From: Macrotis lagotis
Taxonomy: Eukaryota > Chordata > Mammalia > Peramelemorphia > Peramelidae
Assembly (NCBI RefSeq): GCF_037893015.1
Contig: NC_133661.1
Span: 187,820,809 to 187,884,808 of the forward strand
Reading direction: 5' to 3'
Length of the DNA: 64,000 nucleotides
Position 1 is the first letter of the stretch. Each line of letters starts with the position of its first letter. A program made the position numbers and the translations under genes. The notes below the pieces were generated by a model that saw only the letters and a list, made by a program, of their open reading frames with translations, ran no database searches and was not told where the DNA came from. Below, one piece after another: positions 13,621 to 24,264 of this stretch.

Positions 13621-14654
13621 TCTTTTGCTAGTACATATATTCTAATCTTAGATCACAGTTTTACAAAACAAAGTCCAAACTTTCATATTAATGCTGTGCA
13701 TTATTTCTAAAATATAGAATGTTAATAGTTTCAGGTATTATCATAATTTTAATAAACTGCAAAAAATAAGTCATTGCAATTCCAATGCTCTATTTCTAAG
13801 TGAGGGAATTGAAGCTCAGTTGAAAATAGAAATTGATAAAATTAGAGATTTATCATACATTCCTCCTTAACTTATGAAACATCACTCAGAGAAAGAATTA
13901 AAATGATGATTTGGACTAACATCTATTCCATATTGGTCTATCCTAAACAGACTATTTATGATCTGGAAGATTAATTGGTACTCATGCCAGAGAACCTGAG
14001 TCTACAGTTAAATAATGCTCTTAGGTGACACTTTTTTCTCACCCCCCCTTACCCTAGAGATCAGAGGCATGGAATGAAATGCTTGCTGAGTTACATCCAT
14101 TTCATTTGTAAATTGTGTCTATTAAGAATGAATCAGAACCTAGAGAATGTGATATCAGCATCAGATCATGCTATTATCAAAAGTCATAAATCCTGGAACT
14201 AAAGATTGAAATTGAGTATGAAATTAGCAAAGATAAGATATAATGAATCTGAGAAATTAAGGGCAAAAAGGTATTAGGGGTCCTTTCAGGAAGTAGTCTG
14301 ATTAAAACTTTATTAAACTGTATTAAAACTTTTAAGCAACCTCTCCCCCCCAAGACTTAAACCTCCCCCCCCCAAAAAACCCCCAAAGCCTTATAAGCCG
14401 GACCAAATGAAGATGAACCAATGTGATCTCATACACTCTTCTTTTAGGGACCAGTGGTGGAGAATTGGTGGATTTGAGCCTATAGGTTAGTAAGTAGCTG
14501 AATATTATTGGTCTTTGGATGAGAGGTAGTAGAAAATTCTGAATCTGGTTCTGAACTTGTTTATGTGCTCTGGAAAATTTTCATCCTCATTTGGATTTTT
14601 TTTCAAGACAGTTTTCATGTCCTTATTATGTAAGTTTTTTTTTTTTTTTGGTGG

Positions 14655-14855
14655 AAGGCAGTAGGTGACACAGTGAATAGAACACTGGCCTTGGAGTCAG
14701 GAAAATAGAAGTTTGAATTCAGCCTAGATACATTTGGGGGAGAAAGTGAGGCTAGTGACTCAAATCCAATTCATGTGCTTGCCATGACATATCTCTGTGA
14801 TGATATGAACTTCTTGCAGTACAAAGGAAAAGCATCATCATCATCATCATCATTA
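14655..14855 (+). mobile_element. tRNA-headed SINE with LINE-like 3' tail
   Basis: The head GGCAGTAGGTGACACAGTG, TAGAACACTGG and GGAGTCAGG is the degenerate tRNA part. The body CAAATCCAATTCATGTGCTT, GCCATGACAT and a (CAT)n tail at 14833-14853 match the longer SINE at 61195-61490. Confidence 0.7.
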
Positions 14856-15104
14856 TGTAAGTTTTACATCAATCAGTTTACAAGTGGAATCACAGCTGCA
14901 TAAAACAAGGTCACAATTTTTACTTTTTGTATTCCAACTGGATTCCAGAAATTAGCCTGATGTTCATGACTGAGTATTCCAAAGAACAGATAGTACAAAA
15001 AAGGGGGAACTTCAAGTGGAGGAAGCTTTATGCCTTCCACTAGTTAGAGGTACTCAAAGTTTTGGTTTGAGCATCAGAAAGTAGAATCCAGGGATTAAGA
15101 AGGA

Positions 15105-15252
15105 GGAGAGGTGGCATAGTGAGTAAAGCACCAGCCCTAGAGTCAGGAGTACCTGAGTTCAAATCCAGTCTCAGACACTTAATAATTACCTAGTTATGTC
15201 TTGGGCAAGCTACTTAATCCCATTTGCCTTGCAAAAAACCCTAAAAACAAGA
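15105..15252 (+). mobile_element. Short tRNA-derived marsupial SINE
   Basis: Contains GGTGGCATAGTGAGTAAAGC, GAGTTCAAATCC (B-box region), CAGACACTTAATAATTACCT and the TTGCCTTGCAAAAAACC end. Same family as 31331-31473. Confidence 0.9.
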
Positions 15253-15477
15253 AGGAGGAGATGCAGATGATCAGGGAACTCAAAACTGAATTGAAGATTT
15301 CAGTCCATAAATCAGAATCAGTAGGAATCCTTCATAGATAAAAAGATCCATTGCCTTTACAGAAAGGCAATTAAAGTAGATTGGAAGTGGATAATAAAGA
15401 AAGGAATTCATTTAATTGAATTGTTTGTCCTTCATTCAGGAAGAGTACCATGAAATCAAGAAAGGAAATTGAAAAGA

Positions 15478-15665
15478 ACCCATGGTCACAACAATAAGAA
15501 AAAAAAAATTTTCCTTGTGCCAATGGAGGAAAAAAAAAGTAGAACTAAAGGAAGGAGGACATGAAGGAGATGATCTTGGTCTTAGAGAGGAATTTGGCCA
15601 TCGTATTGGAAAATGTAGCATTTTTGTAGCATATCTCCAAGAAATAGAAGTTGGCTTTGGATTCT
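15478..15665 (-). pseudogene. Olfactory receptor OR11-type relic (TM2-TM3 fragment)
   Basis: On the minus strand, 15540-15655 translates as ANFYFLEICYKNATFSNT, MAKFLSKTKIISFM and so on. This aligns with ANFSFLEIWYVTTVIPNM, LANFLSETKIISFS in the intact receptor at 20037-20987. The DNA alignment (for example GATCTTGGTCTTAGAGAGGA against GATTTTGGTCTCAGAGAGGA) continues through the end of TM3 to about 15478 (FYFFF..., near the DRY position). There is an in-frame stop within TM3, the conserved ECL1 cysteine is replaced, and nothing of TM1 or TM4-TM7 is recognisable. It is an old, truncated member of the local receptor array in the same orientation as the two intact genes. Confidence 0.85.
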
Positions 15666-15974
15666 TAGATTTATTTTTGAATTAAATATAAAAGGTAATG
15701 ATAACAAACAATTTGCTAAGTCTAAGTTATCATTTGCCATCTTCTACAAAAGGTTGCATAGAGCAACCAATCTAAAGAAGTTCACAATTTGAATGTACAT
15801 ATATTTACCAACCTTAGCTTATCTTTTACTAATTCTGATCACATAAGTTATAAGGTAGCAAAACTTGATTACTTGCTATTCTCAAAAAATTTCTTAAACT
15901 TTCTTACTTAGATATTTTTATTTATGCAATTTCATATAAATAAGTTGACTTTCCTTCTCAGTAAATAAAAAATC

Positions 15975-16215
15975 CTTTAAAGCTCAGCTCAAAACTCATC
16001 TTATCCATGAAAACTTAGACAACTAGAAGTATTTTTCCCCAACTATGAACTTTCCTAGTACTTTAATTCTATTATTTTAGCTAATTTATTATTATTTATT
16101 TGTAAACTCCTTGAAGTTCAGGTCTTTCATTTATCTTTGTTCTCCCACATTGCTTAGCATGCAGACTTGAATAGATTATGCAGTTAATGAGCATTTGTCA
16201 AATGAATGAATAGAT
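15975..16215 (+). mobile_element. L2-type LINE 3' end
   Basis: AAAGCTCAGCTCAAAACTCA, then AAACTCCTTGAAGTTCAGG, ATTGCTTAGCATGCAGA and the terminal TGAGCATTTGTCAAATGAAT are the usual landmarks of an L2 3' UTR in sense orientation, strongly diverged. Confidence 0.7.
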
Positions 16216-16219
16216 GAGC

Positions 16220-19200
16220 CTGAAAATCTCATATCAATAGATTATTGAATTTTTTCTCACTTAATTAGTTGGCGTAGTTTCTTTCATTTAATCGACAAAT
16301 GTTCTATTTCTGGGATTTTTTTAAATGTCCTCTATTGACCCTTCAGAAGGCAGAGCTACTGATCCCAGGTAATAATTTCCAATTTGTATTTAAAATGAAT
16401 CAGAGTGAATCAGAAGTTAGAGGTTATTAACAAAATGTTGCAATTGCTTAATTCCCTAAGAGAGTTTTATTTTATAAGTATCAGGGACTGACCTGCTTGT
16501 TCTCATATGCTCTGGTAACACCTGCTATTTTTTAATTATAGTTTCCTCTTCTTCATGGTATCAGGGCAGATTTGAACTTGTTTTCACAGAGTTTTCCCTA
16601 AGTACCTGCTTCTAAATCATACATATAACCCATTAGAAATTTCCTAAAGATTTGTTGTTTAAATTGTTAAGAACAAAGTGGAAACAGAATGTAAAATAGA
16701 ATCCTTTCCATGTCAACTCTCCATCCCTCCCCTCCTTTTCTTTTTTTGTACTTAGATCCTATTAGGAAAGAGAAATTGGGTCATTCTATACAAAAATGTA
16801 ATTAAAAAAATGTTTGAGTATAAAACATTAGATGAAATTTGCTTTTCGCTTTGAGAAATAAATGACAGTGGTAGAAGGAGAATGGTCTTAAAAATTTTTA
16901 ATTTTCTCTTCTCTCCATTTTCTATCACCAGTCTTACTAATATTCACCATCTTAACATGGAATGAAAAGTAGGAATGGAATGGGAATGAGAGGTGTTCCT
17001 AGACAACAGATAACAATATGATGAAGGAAGAGTAAATATGAAAAGGCACCAAAGAGTTTACCTAAAAAGAATGAGAATAGATGAAAAGATATGCAGGGAG
17101 ACTCTCAGGTTTGTAAGAAGCTACAGAAGTCTTCTGGACCAACCCTTACCTGAGCAGGAAAGACCATTAATACTTACTCAATAAGATTATTGTCAAATGT
17201 TTTATGATAACAAAATGCTAAAAGAGTTCAGAGGAAGGAATGGTATTCAGGACTGAAGGAAAGTGAAGAGAGACTTAGAAAAGGTAAGTAGAAGATAATT
17301 AGATTCAAAATATTGGCAGAAATTCTTGAACTATTCAACTTGGTTTGGATGGTCAGTAGTAATGAACAAAGTTCAAAATTTGTAGGATAGTAACTGCCCT
17401 ATCTTTACCCTATTGGGTAAAGAAAACTTCTTTAGAATCATTTTCATCACTCAATGTTTTTGTGTAAGTATATTTCCCAATGCTGAAGTCATGATATTTG
17501 TTATTCCTTGAAAGGAAGATTGCATTAAATCATCATTCATAAGAAGTGACTCTTGTGCTTACATTTTCAGACACCAGTGACTGGTTTGGAGAGGTACTTT
17601 GGAGGTAAGAGAGACTACCTGGGTTTCTAAAATGATCTGCTTATTTAAATTAGAGCTAATGTAGACTAGATACGTTTAGAAATACAAGCATTCCTTGGTA
17701 CACTAGGGAAGATAAATAGAAATCAGGATAGCAGGGGAAAAATTAAAACAATAGAATAAATAGAAATAATAAATGTGAGTAACATATGAATGATATATAC
17801 AAAAAAGGCAGTTTCAACTCTTTAATTGCATTCAACTTACATTCATTATGCATCTACCATGTACAAGATTATTTGCTAGATATCATATATATAAAGAAAA
17901 ATGTAACATTCCATCAATGAATTAGAAAGGATTCTACTTGCTTAGTGGTCTTTTGAGATCTGATCGTTTTCCTTTCTCTAAGCATTTGGTCCACTATTGC
18001 TTCATTGTGATTCTTACTTGCCCATAAAAAATGGTTGCATTTCTATTTCTTAGAATTACTTACTATTACTACTTCTTTCTTAGTTCCTTCTTAGAATCCA
18101 TATCTCTAGCATCTGTGTTCTCATGCACATGCCAATTTTCTTATCTTGGGAAATCTTTAAGTGTATAAGGAAAAAAAAATTCAAAGTCTAAGCATTCCAT
18201 CTTGCTCATGTCTTGATAATAGCTGTTCACTCCATCCTAGTAAAGGTATCTCTAATTTGATTGTCCAAATCTAGCACACATTTTATGAATTCATTTCATG
18301 AACTTATTTATTTATAATAAGGCAGTGATGAGGCAGACAAAGAAAGCAAACCCAAATCCCTTCTATGCCCATATATTTTCTGACTCCATTCCCTCTCAGA
18401 AAAGTTACAGATTGCTTTTCTGATTCCAGGAAACCTTCACTTCTTACACTAAACTGTTGTCTAACTGAAGAGCACATGAAATTCCAGGCAAGTGACAGCT
18501 GAGGAAGGGAATGAAAGGAGATACGGAGATGATATAAAGAACTATTTGACATGTTTGTCTCAGGACTGATCCCCATATACTTGCAATAGAAGATTGAAGA
18601 ATTTCATGGAAACCTTTTAAGTCTTTCTCCTCTCAAGAATCAAATTTATTAGGGACTCAAAATGCAGGATTGTCAGGGGAGAAATTTTTATTTATTTTAA
18701 CTAGTTATCATCCTCAAGATTCAATATTCAATCTTCTAAGTGACTATTGCTATTCTCTCATTTCATTGTCATAGCAAAATTATCTTGATTCTGTAGTTTC
18801 CTCAGTTCACTATTATCTAACAGTCAGATACAATCACAACACCAGTATGGGAAACTGGATCCTTATTTGGGACTCTCTAAAAGAGGACTCTGTTCTCTAA
18901 TTTATAACTCCAAAACTTTTAACCCTCAGAAATATTTTCCTCTCTTTTCGATATATAAAAACATAATAATTGTCATTTGAATAATGGTCTATCTAAATTA
19001 TGCAAACTAAATCTCATTTTGCATCTTTCTGATAAAAGATAACATACGCTTAACCACCAGTGTTCTGAAGTTACCATTAGTTACTGTGTTGACTATAATT
19101 CTGTTCTTGAGATCTTATTGAATTATTTAGTTCTTTTATATTTAACTTCAAAAGTCAGCCTCAATACATATTTCTTTTAGGGCATGGTTAATATTTGGGG

Positions 19201-19415
19201 AATGAGCAATTTTTACACAGTTTATTTGTATAATAATTTGCAGTCTCTTGACTTTTGTTTTCATCAATCTAATATCTTCATTTTTCTTATTTTCTTTTCT
19301 TGTTTCTTTAGTTTTATATATCTGCTTTGGTCAATGTAAATTGACATAAAATTTATTTCAAAAAAGTACATTTTAATTTGTTTAGATAGATATCTTTTTA
19401 AACTTTCTTTTCTTT
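16220..19415. other. Long interval without recognisable genes
   Basis: About 3.2 kb of AT-rich DNA. The longest open frame, at 18304-18576 minus, has no recognisable domain. A faint old-repeat match lies at about 17815-17910 (CATTATGCATCTACCATGTA, of the 'increasing-size, commonest-repeat' type that usually reads ACCTACTATGTGCCAGGCAC). Nothing else is supported. Confidence 0.55.
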
Positions 19416-19418
19416 GTT

Positions 19419-19569
19419 TTTTAGGGTTTTTTTTGAAAGGCAAATGGGGTTAAATGACTTGCCCAAGGCCACACAGCTAGGTAATTATTAAGTGTCTGAG
19501 GCCAGATTTGAACACAGATACTCCTGACTCCAAGGCCGGTGTTCTATCCACTTTGCCACCTAGCCGCCC
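19419..19569 (-). mobile_element. Short tRNA-derived marsupial SINE
   Basis: Reverse orientation: poly-T start, GGCAAATGGGGTTAAATGAC, TAATTATTAAGTGTCTGAGG, TCCTGACTCCAAGGC, then GCCACCTAGCCGCCCC at the head. Confidence 0.93.
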
Positions 19570-19829
19570 CTAAACTTTCTTTTCTGATTATAATACCAAA
19601 TCTATTTTCATTTAGAAACTCCTCTCCCTTGACACTCTTCTCCCCTTAATTATTTCTGATTATTTTACATTCTTTTCTCAAGATCATATTACGAGTTTTT
19701 GATGTATGGGAAGCATGATCAAACATCATATTCTGATTTGGGCACACCATAGTTTTGCTAAAGATGCTTAGTTTATGTCTTCTTTAATCCCAGAAACAGA
19801 ATTGATTACCATAACCAGAAGACTCTGAG

Positions 19830-19965
19830 AGGCAAAGTAGTCCATTGGTTAAAGAACTGGTCTCAAAGTCAGGAAGAACTGGGTTCAGGTATCTCTTCTT
19901 TGAAATACTTATTTTGTGATTCTAAGCAAATCTTATAATGATTAGAAAAGAAATGAAAATCCATT
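19830..19965 (+). mobile_element. Degenerate tRNA-derived SINE
   Basis: GGCAAAGTAGTCCATTGGTT, TCTCAAAGTCAGGAAGAACT and GGGTTCAG preserve the tRNA-like head; the rest is worn. Confidence 0.55.
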
Positions 19966-19980
19966 AAGTCAGTTTTCCCT

Positions 19981-19986
19981 TTTATT
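19981..19986 (-). promoter_or_regulatory. Candidate polyadenylation signal of olfactory receptor 1
   Basis: AATAAA on the minus strand about 51 nt after the stop codon of the receptor at 20037-20987. Position is plausible but AATAAA is common in DNA this AT-rich. Confidence 0.35.
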
Positions 19987-20036
19987 TCATGTGACAAGAA
20001 TGTTAAAGACCTGGGGAGTGTCTCAAGGCTCTTATA

Positions 20037-20987
20037 TTAAGATTCTAATTCTTTTTTACCCAAAACTTTCTTTAAGGCTTCCTTCATTTCCCTATTCCTA
20101 AGGCTGTAGATCATAGGATTTAAGAATGGGGTGACAACAGAATAAAAGAGGGTCACCATCTTCTGGGTTCCAGAATCATGCCCTGAAGTTGGCTTCACAT
20201 ACATCACCATCACAGATCCATAGAACAGTGATACCACAGCTAAATGGGAACCACAAGTGGAGAAGGCTTTTCGCCGACCTTCTCTGGAAGGGACTCTTAG
20301 CACAGCTCTCAGGACAAGAGCATACGACCCCATGATGAATCCAAAAGGGGCAAAGAGATTCAGAGAACTCAAGGTACAACAAGTCAGTTCCATCATGGGA
20401 TCCTGGGTGCATGTGAGAGCTAGCAGTGGTCCAGGGTCACAGACAAAATGGTCAATAATCTTAGGATCACAGAAGGACATCTGAGAAATGATAATGATGG
20501 GTACCAGGAACCAGAGGAAGCCAAGTGTCCAGCAACTGATCATCAGGTTGGTGCAGAAACGTCCTGTCATGATGATTGGATAATGCAGAGGTCGACAGAT
20601 GGCTAAGTATCTGTCAAATGCCATTATTGCTAGAAAAAAGCATTCTGTGATACCCAAAGAGAAGAAAAAATAGAACTGGAGGAAGCAGCCAGAGAAAGAG
20701 ATGATTTTGGTCTCAGAGAGGAAATTGGCCAACATATTAGGGATGACAGTAGTAACATACCAAATCTCTAAGAAGGAGAAGTTGGCCAGGAGTATATACA
20801 TTGGTGTTTGGATTTTCTGATCCCAAACCACTGCACAGATGATGGCCCCATTTCCCAAGAGTGTTAGGATGTAGATTATGAATAACAATGAGAAGAAGAA
20901 GAGCTGGTTCTCTTTACGACAGGGGAACCCAAGGAGGATGAAACCAGTAATGTCATTGGAGACATTGTGGATGCTATGAATATTCAT
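20037..20987 (-). CDS. Olfactory receptor, family 11 (OR11G-like), intact
   Basis: Class A GPCR that would sit in olfactory cilia, bind odorants and signal through Golf and adenylate cyclase. Length is 316 aa, normal for the family, in one exon. Visible landmarks: N-glycosylation site NVS at 8-10; TM1 GN at 45-46; PMY at 62-64 before TM2; ECL1 Cys101 and ECL2 Cys183 for the conserved disulfide; MAFDRYLAIC at 122-131 at the end of TM3; SY at 221-222 in TM5; KAFSTC at 240-245 in TM6; PFLNPMIYSLRN at 287-298 in TM7 and helix 8. The text GFILLGFPC, ANFSFLEIWYVT and FSGCFLQFYFFFSLG is closest, from memory, to human OR11G2. ATG 20985-20987 is chosen because it gives the standard N-terminus and lies 11 nt after a splice acceptor. 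A three-codon upstream ATG (ATGGACAAATGA) overlaps it. No defect seen. Confidence 0.96.
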   Translation of the reverse strand: MNIHSIHNVSNDITGFILLGFPCRKENQLFFFSLLFIIYILTLLGNGAIICAVVWDQKIQTPMYILLANFSFLEIWYVTTVIPNMLANFLSETKIISFSGCFLQFYFFFSLGITECFFLAIMAFDRYLAICRPLHYPIIMTGRFCTNLMISCWTLGFLWFLVPIIIISQMSFCDPKIIDHFVCDPGPLLALTCTQDPMMELTCCTLSSLNLFAPFGFIMGSYALVLRAVLRVPSREGRRKAFSTCGSHLAVVSLFYGSVMVMYVKPTSGHDSGTQKMVTLFYSVVTPFLNPMIYSLRNREMKEALKKVLGKKELES

Positions 20988-20998
20988 TTGTCCATAAG

Positions 20999-21014
20999 CT
21001 AAAATGAAACAAAA
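20999..21014 (-). promoter_or_regulatory. Splice acceptor upstream of olfactory receptor 1
   Basis: On the minus strand TTGTTTCATTTTAG ends with AG at 20999-21000, followed by the 11-nt leader CTTATGGACAA and the ATG. Mammalian receptor genes usually splice a noncoding 5' exon onto the coding exon just upstream of the start. Confidence 0.7.
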
Positions 21015-21094
21015 TACAATATTGTTTTATTTATAAATAAAAAGGCATATTGATAAATATATTTGTTGGTTGAGAGGGACGTTTCAGACTCTAC

Positions 21095-21310
21095 AGAGGC
21101 AATGTTATAGTGGATAGCATGCTGGTCATGGAGCCAGGAAGATTTGGGCTTGGATTCCCCCTCAGACAGTTCCTAGCTGCATGACCATGGGTAAATAAAT
21201 CACTTAGTTTTCCTGAGCCTCAATTTTCTTAGTAAGTTGAGGGTAAAAGTAACTTTAGTTTCAGTGTTGTTGGGATTTCCAACAAAATAATACATGTAAA
21301 ATACTTTTCA
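21095..21310 (+). mobile_element. MIR/CORE-type ancient SINE
   Basis: GTTATAGTGGATAGCATGCT, GGAGCCAGGAAGATTTGGG, CAGTTCCTAGCTGCATGACC and CCTGAGCCTCAATTTTCTTA are tRNA head, core and 3' landmarks. Confidence 0.75.
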
Positions 21311-21763
21311 AAGTTAAAATTTCTAGATAGTATGTTCCAGAAGTGTTAGTGTAATTTTCAATTATGAAAACTTAAAACAGAACTAAGACTTTCAGGAAAA
21401 TCTGTATAAAATCAATTATTGATATTATTATAAGAAACTACAGAACTCCCTTTCCTAAAAGTTTTGGGAAAAGATTTTCCCAAACTATTTTCTCATTTGA
21501 ACTTTAGCACCAGGGACATTCATTTTAATGTCTCTTCTTTCTAATCCTTAAATGTAAAATGTTATTATTATTAATTTTAACTGTCTTCTTGTTGCAAACT
21601 ACAGATTTTCTAGATTCAAAAGCAATGGTAAGATAATTTTACTTCACCTTCATATTCACTTAATTTGGGCTGCTCCAGTGTAGTAAAACCAGGTTTACTG
21701 AAATGAAACCCCAGTATCCTTTATTTTCCAGTCTTTACCAGTTGCAGAACTTTATACTTGGAC

Positions 21764-21774
21764 ATTTAATTTAT
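21764..21774 (+). repeat. Target-site duplication, left copy (11 bp)
   Basis: ATTTAATTTAT, repeated at 22389-22399, flanking the inverted L1 tail. It is AT-rich, so chance matching is possible, but the positions fit exactly. Confidence 0.7.
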
Positions 21775-21919
21775 TTTTTCATTTTTTTAGAGAGATTTTA
21801 TTTATTTTGAATTTTACAATTTTTCCCCTAATTTTTCTTCCCCCCCCAGGAAGCAGTCAGTTAGTCTTTATGTTATATATGCATATATGTATGCATATGT
21901 ATGCATATATACATAATAC

Positions 21920-21951
<32 letters not shown>

Positions 21952-22388
21952 GTATATATATACACATACACACAATGTATATGTATGTATACCATAGTAT
22001 ATATTGATCTAAGTTGAATGTGATGAGATGGAAATCATATCCTTAAGGAAGAAACATGCATGAGATATAGCAAAATTACTTAATAAGATAACTTTTTTCT
22101 TTTTAAATTAAAGGTAATAAACTGTATTATATGCATGTTATGGAACACTATTGTTCTATTAGAAACCAGGAGGGATGGGAATTCAGGGAAACCTGGAAAG
22201 ATTTGCATGAAGTAATGCTGAGTAAGATGAGCAGAACAAGAAGACCATTATATACCCTAACAGCAACATTGGGGTGACAGTCAACCTAAATGGATTTGCT
22301 CATTCAACAGTCAGGCACAATTTTGGGGTATCTGTGATGGAGAACACCATCTTTATCCATGAAAGAATTGTGGAGTTTGGCCATAGGA
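21775..22388 (-). mobile_element. Twin-primed (5'-inverted) L1 tail
   Basis: Left part, 21775-22115, is an L1 3' UTR on the minus strand (compare 29790-30000 reversed: CATATCCTTAAGGAAG, CTTTAATTTAAAAAG), with a TATA/CATA microsatellite at 21875-21990 grown in it. Right part, 22118-22388, is the adjacent, more 5' piece of L1 on the plus strand (ATGGAACACTATTGTTCTAT, GCTGAGTAAGATGAGCAGAA; compare 29515-29770). The two pieces are contiguous in L1 coordinates but head in opposite directions. That is the product of twin priming during target-primed reverse transcription. Confidence 0.85.
21875..21990. repeat. (TA)n/(TATG)n microsatellite
   Basis: Alternating purine-pyrimidine TATATATG/ACATATAT runs inside the L1 tail. 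Confidence 0.85.
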
Positions 22389-22399
22389 ATTTAATTTAT
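22389..22399 (+). repeat. Target-site duplication, right copy (11 bp)
   Basis: ATTTAATTTAT, partner of 21764-21774. Confidence 0.7.
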
Positions 22400-22980
22400 G
22401 CTAATTGACAGATGGCAAATAAGGAGAATACATTCATTCTGCTATTCCAAAGCATACAGGGGATATGCTTCAAAACAGAAAGAGTGAAGAACTCAGCCCA
22501 ACACAGACACCTGAGAAATTTCCCCTGAAACAGCAATTGCATAAGAGGGGATGAGTGGGCAGGGTTGGTGAAGCTACACTATGCTTCCTCAACTCAAATG
22601 TTTCTTGCCCTGCACTTGTGCATCTGTTTCTTACCTTATATATCATTGTCAGGGTGGGGCATTTTAAAGGTCCCATACTTCATACTATGTATTGAATAAA
22701 CCATGTTTCTTCCCATTATCTTTATTTTTAAAATACTCAATTAAAAGGACTTTCTTACTCCATTGTCCCAAAGGAATTTCTTGTGGAAAGTACAAAATAC
22801 ATCCTGTCTCTTTTCCACCTTCCTGATATACAGGGTCTAATGATCCTTATTAAACTGACATTTTGGATATTTCTATGTCATTTTATTTACTTGTCCAAAA
22901 ATCCTTTACATAAGGGTGATTTTCCTGCATGGGAAAATTACAAAAACACTCAAATATAGGAAAGACTTAGGGTGTTTCAG
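22400..22980. other. Interval without recognisable features
   Basis: No supported gene or repeat; the minus frame at 22470-22676 has no recognisable similarity. Confidence 0.5.
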
Positions 22981-22995
22981 TTTTACCTGTTACCA

Positions 22996-23088
22996 ATATA
23001 TATCTATATCTATATCTATATCTATATCTATATCTATATCTATATCTATATCTATATCTATATCTATCTATCTATCTATCTATATATG
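22996..23088. repeat. (TATATC)n hexanucleotide array
   Basis: About ten TATATC/CTATAT units followed by (TATC)n and (TA)n. Same unit as the larger array at 48009-48139. Confidence 0.95.
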
Positions 23089-23103
23089 TATATATAAACA
23101 ATT

Positions 23104-23260
23104 TCAATAAAACTTAGTTTCTTCCTCTAAAATGGGTATAATGATAAAGCTTATCTCATGGGGATGTTGTAGGGATCAAAAGAGATAATATGTGTAAAAG
23201 TGTTTTGCAAATGTAGAAATGTTATACAAATATAAACTATTTTTGCTGTCATTGTCCCTT
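23104..23260 (+). mobile_element. MIR/CORE-type SINE 3' part
   Basis: AGTTTCTTCCTCTAAAATGG, ATGTTGTAGGGATCAAAAGA and TAAAAGTGTTTTGCAAA are typical 3' landmarks. Confidence 0.65.
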
Positions 23261-23394
23261 ATTATTACCTGAGAAAAAATATCCCAATTAGATTCAGTAA
23301 AAGTTGAGATGTGTTATCATTATTTTTTTAATGTATTTCCTAAATACAATATGCATATTCATGTAGGGTTTGTTGGTTAATATAGAGATATGGT

Positions 23395-23550
23395 GAGGAG
23401 AAAGAGCAATAAAAATTATAACAATTTGGAGGTTAAAGATCTGAATTCTAATCCCATTTTAGACATTGCCGTATAACTTTGGACAAATTCCTTAAACCTC
23501 TCAATGCTTCATTTTCCTCATCTGTAAAAATGAGAGGGTAGGACTTATTG
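23395..23550 (+). mobile_element. MIR-type ancient SINE
   Basis: GATCTGAATTCTAATCCCAT, ACTTTGGACAAATTCCTTAA and TTCCTCATCTGTAAAAATGA. Confidence 0.75.
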
Positions 23551-23566
23551 ATGTTTAAGAACTATT

Positions 23567-23580
23567 CCACATATACTAGA
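23567..23580 (+). repeat. Target-site duplication, left copy (14 bp)
   Basis: CCACATATACTAGA, perfect match to 30041-30054. Confidence 0.95.
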
Positions 23581-24264
23581 CTTCCTGCCAATATGGCGGA
23601 GTGAAGAGAGGCACTGTGTTAAGGTCTCTGGGTTCCCCTAATAAATAACATGAGAGAAACCTCATAACAGAAATTTGATCAACAAAACCCAGAAAAAGAA
23701 GTCAAGGTCTGTCTCAAGGGACCATGGTTGAACCAGGAGCAGAGAGCTGATGGTGAAGGCAGAGGATCAGCCTTTAGCCACAGAGGTAGTGAGTGGTGGG
23801 TCTGAGGACCAACTTTAGCCCTGGAATCTTTGGCTGGGGGAGTAGAGGTCTGGTGAGTCCCAGCTAGGCTGGAGGGCAAGTTCTAGCACAGAGAATTGCA
23901 GAATGTGGCTAGACATTGGCCAGGGGCTGGAGGCCTGATCTCCATACTTTTAGTAGAGCCTTTTTCTCAGAAATCCAAGAACAAACAGTAACCACCCCAC
24001 CCCCTACCCCTCAGGCTAAGATGTGGGCAGCAAAGCTCCCTCAGCTGAAAGGGAGATTAACTACCTCCCTCAGGACCCCAGACCATAGTTCAAGGACAAT
24101 TCAGATCATGTTGCTGAGGACCACAAACACTCCAAAGAGAGAAACCAGTGCCCTCTACTTGCCAGCCCCCTTGGAGCTACTAAGTCAAGTGAACAAAGCC
24201 TTTAGGGTATTCAAAAGCAAATCTCTGAGAGCCAGCCCCTTCTCCAACACAAGATCCTAGGAAA

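Larger units (their letters stand above)
12771..14650. other. Gene-free AT-rich interval
   Basis: Apart from the repeat copy at 13383-13620 and the (TA)n tract at 13255-13325, I see no coding frame, RNA gene or recognisable repeat. A C-rich/A-rich patch lies at 14341-14385. Confidence 0.6.

Noticed and set aside
15482-15685. Plus-strand 67-aa frame rich in Lys and Glu
   Set aside because: Antisense of the receptor relic on the minus strand.
20176-20484. Frames overlapping receptor 1 on both strands
   Set aside because: Shadow frames of the intact receptor; no independent support. The same applies to 44524-44844 over receptor 2.
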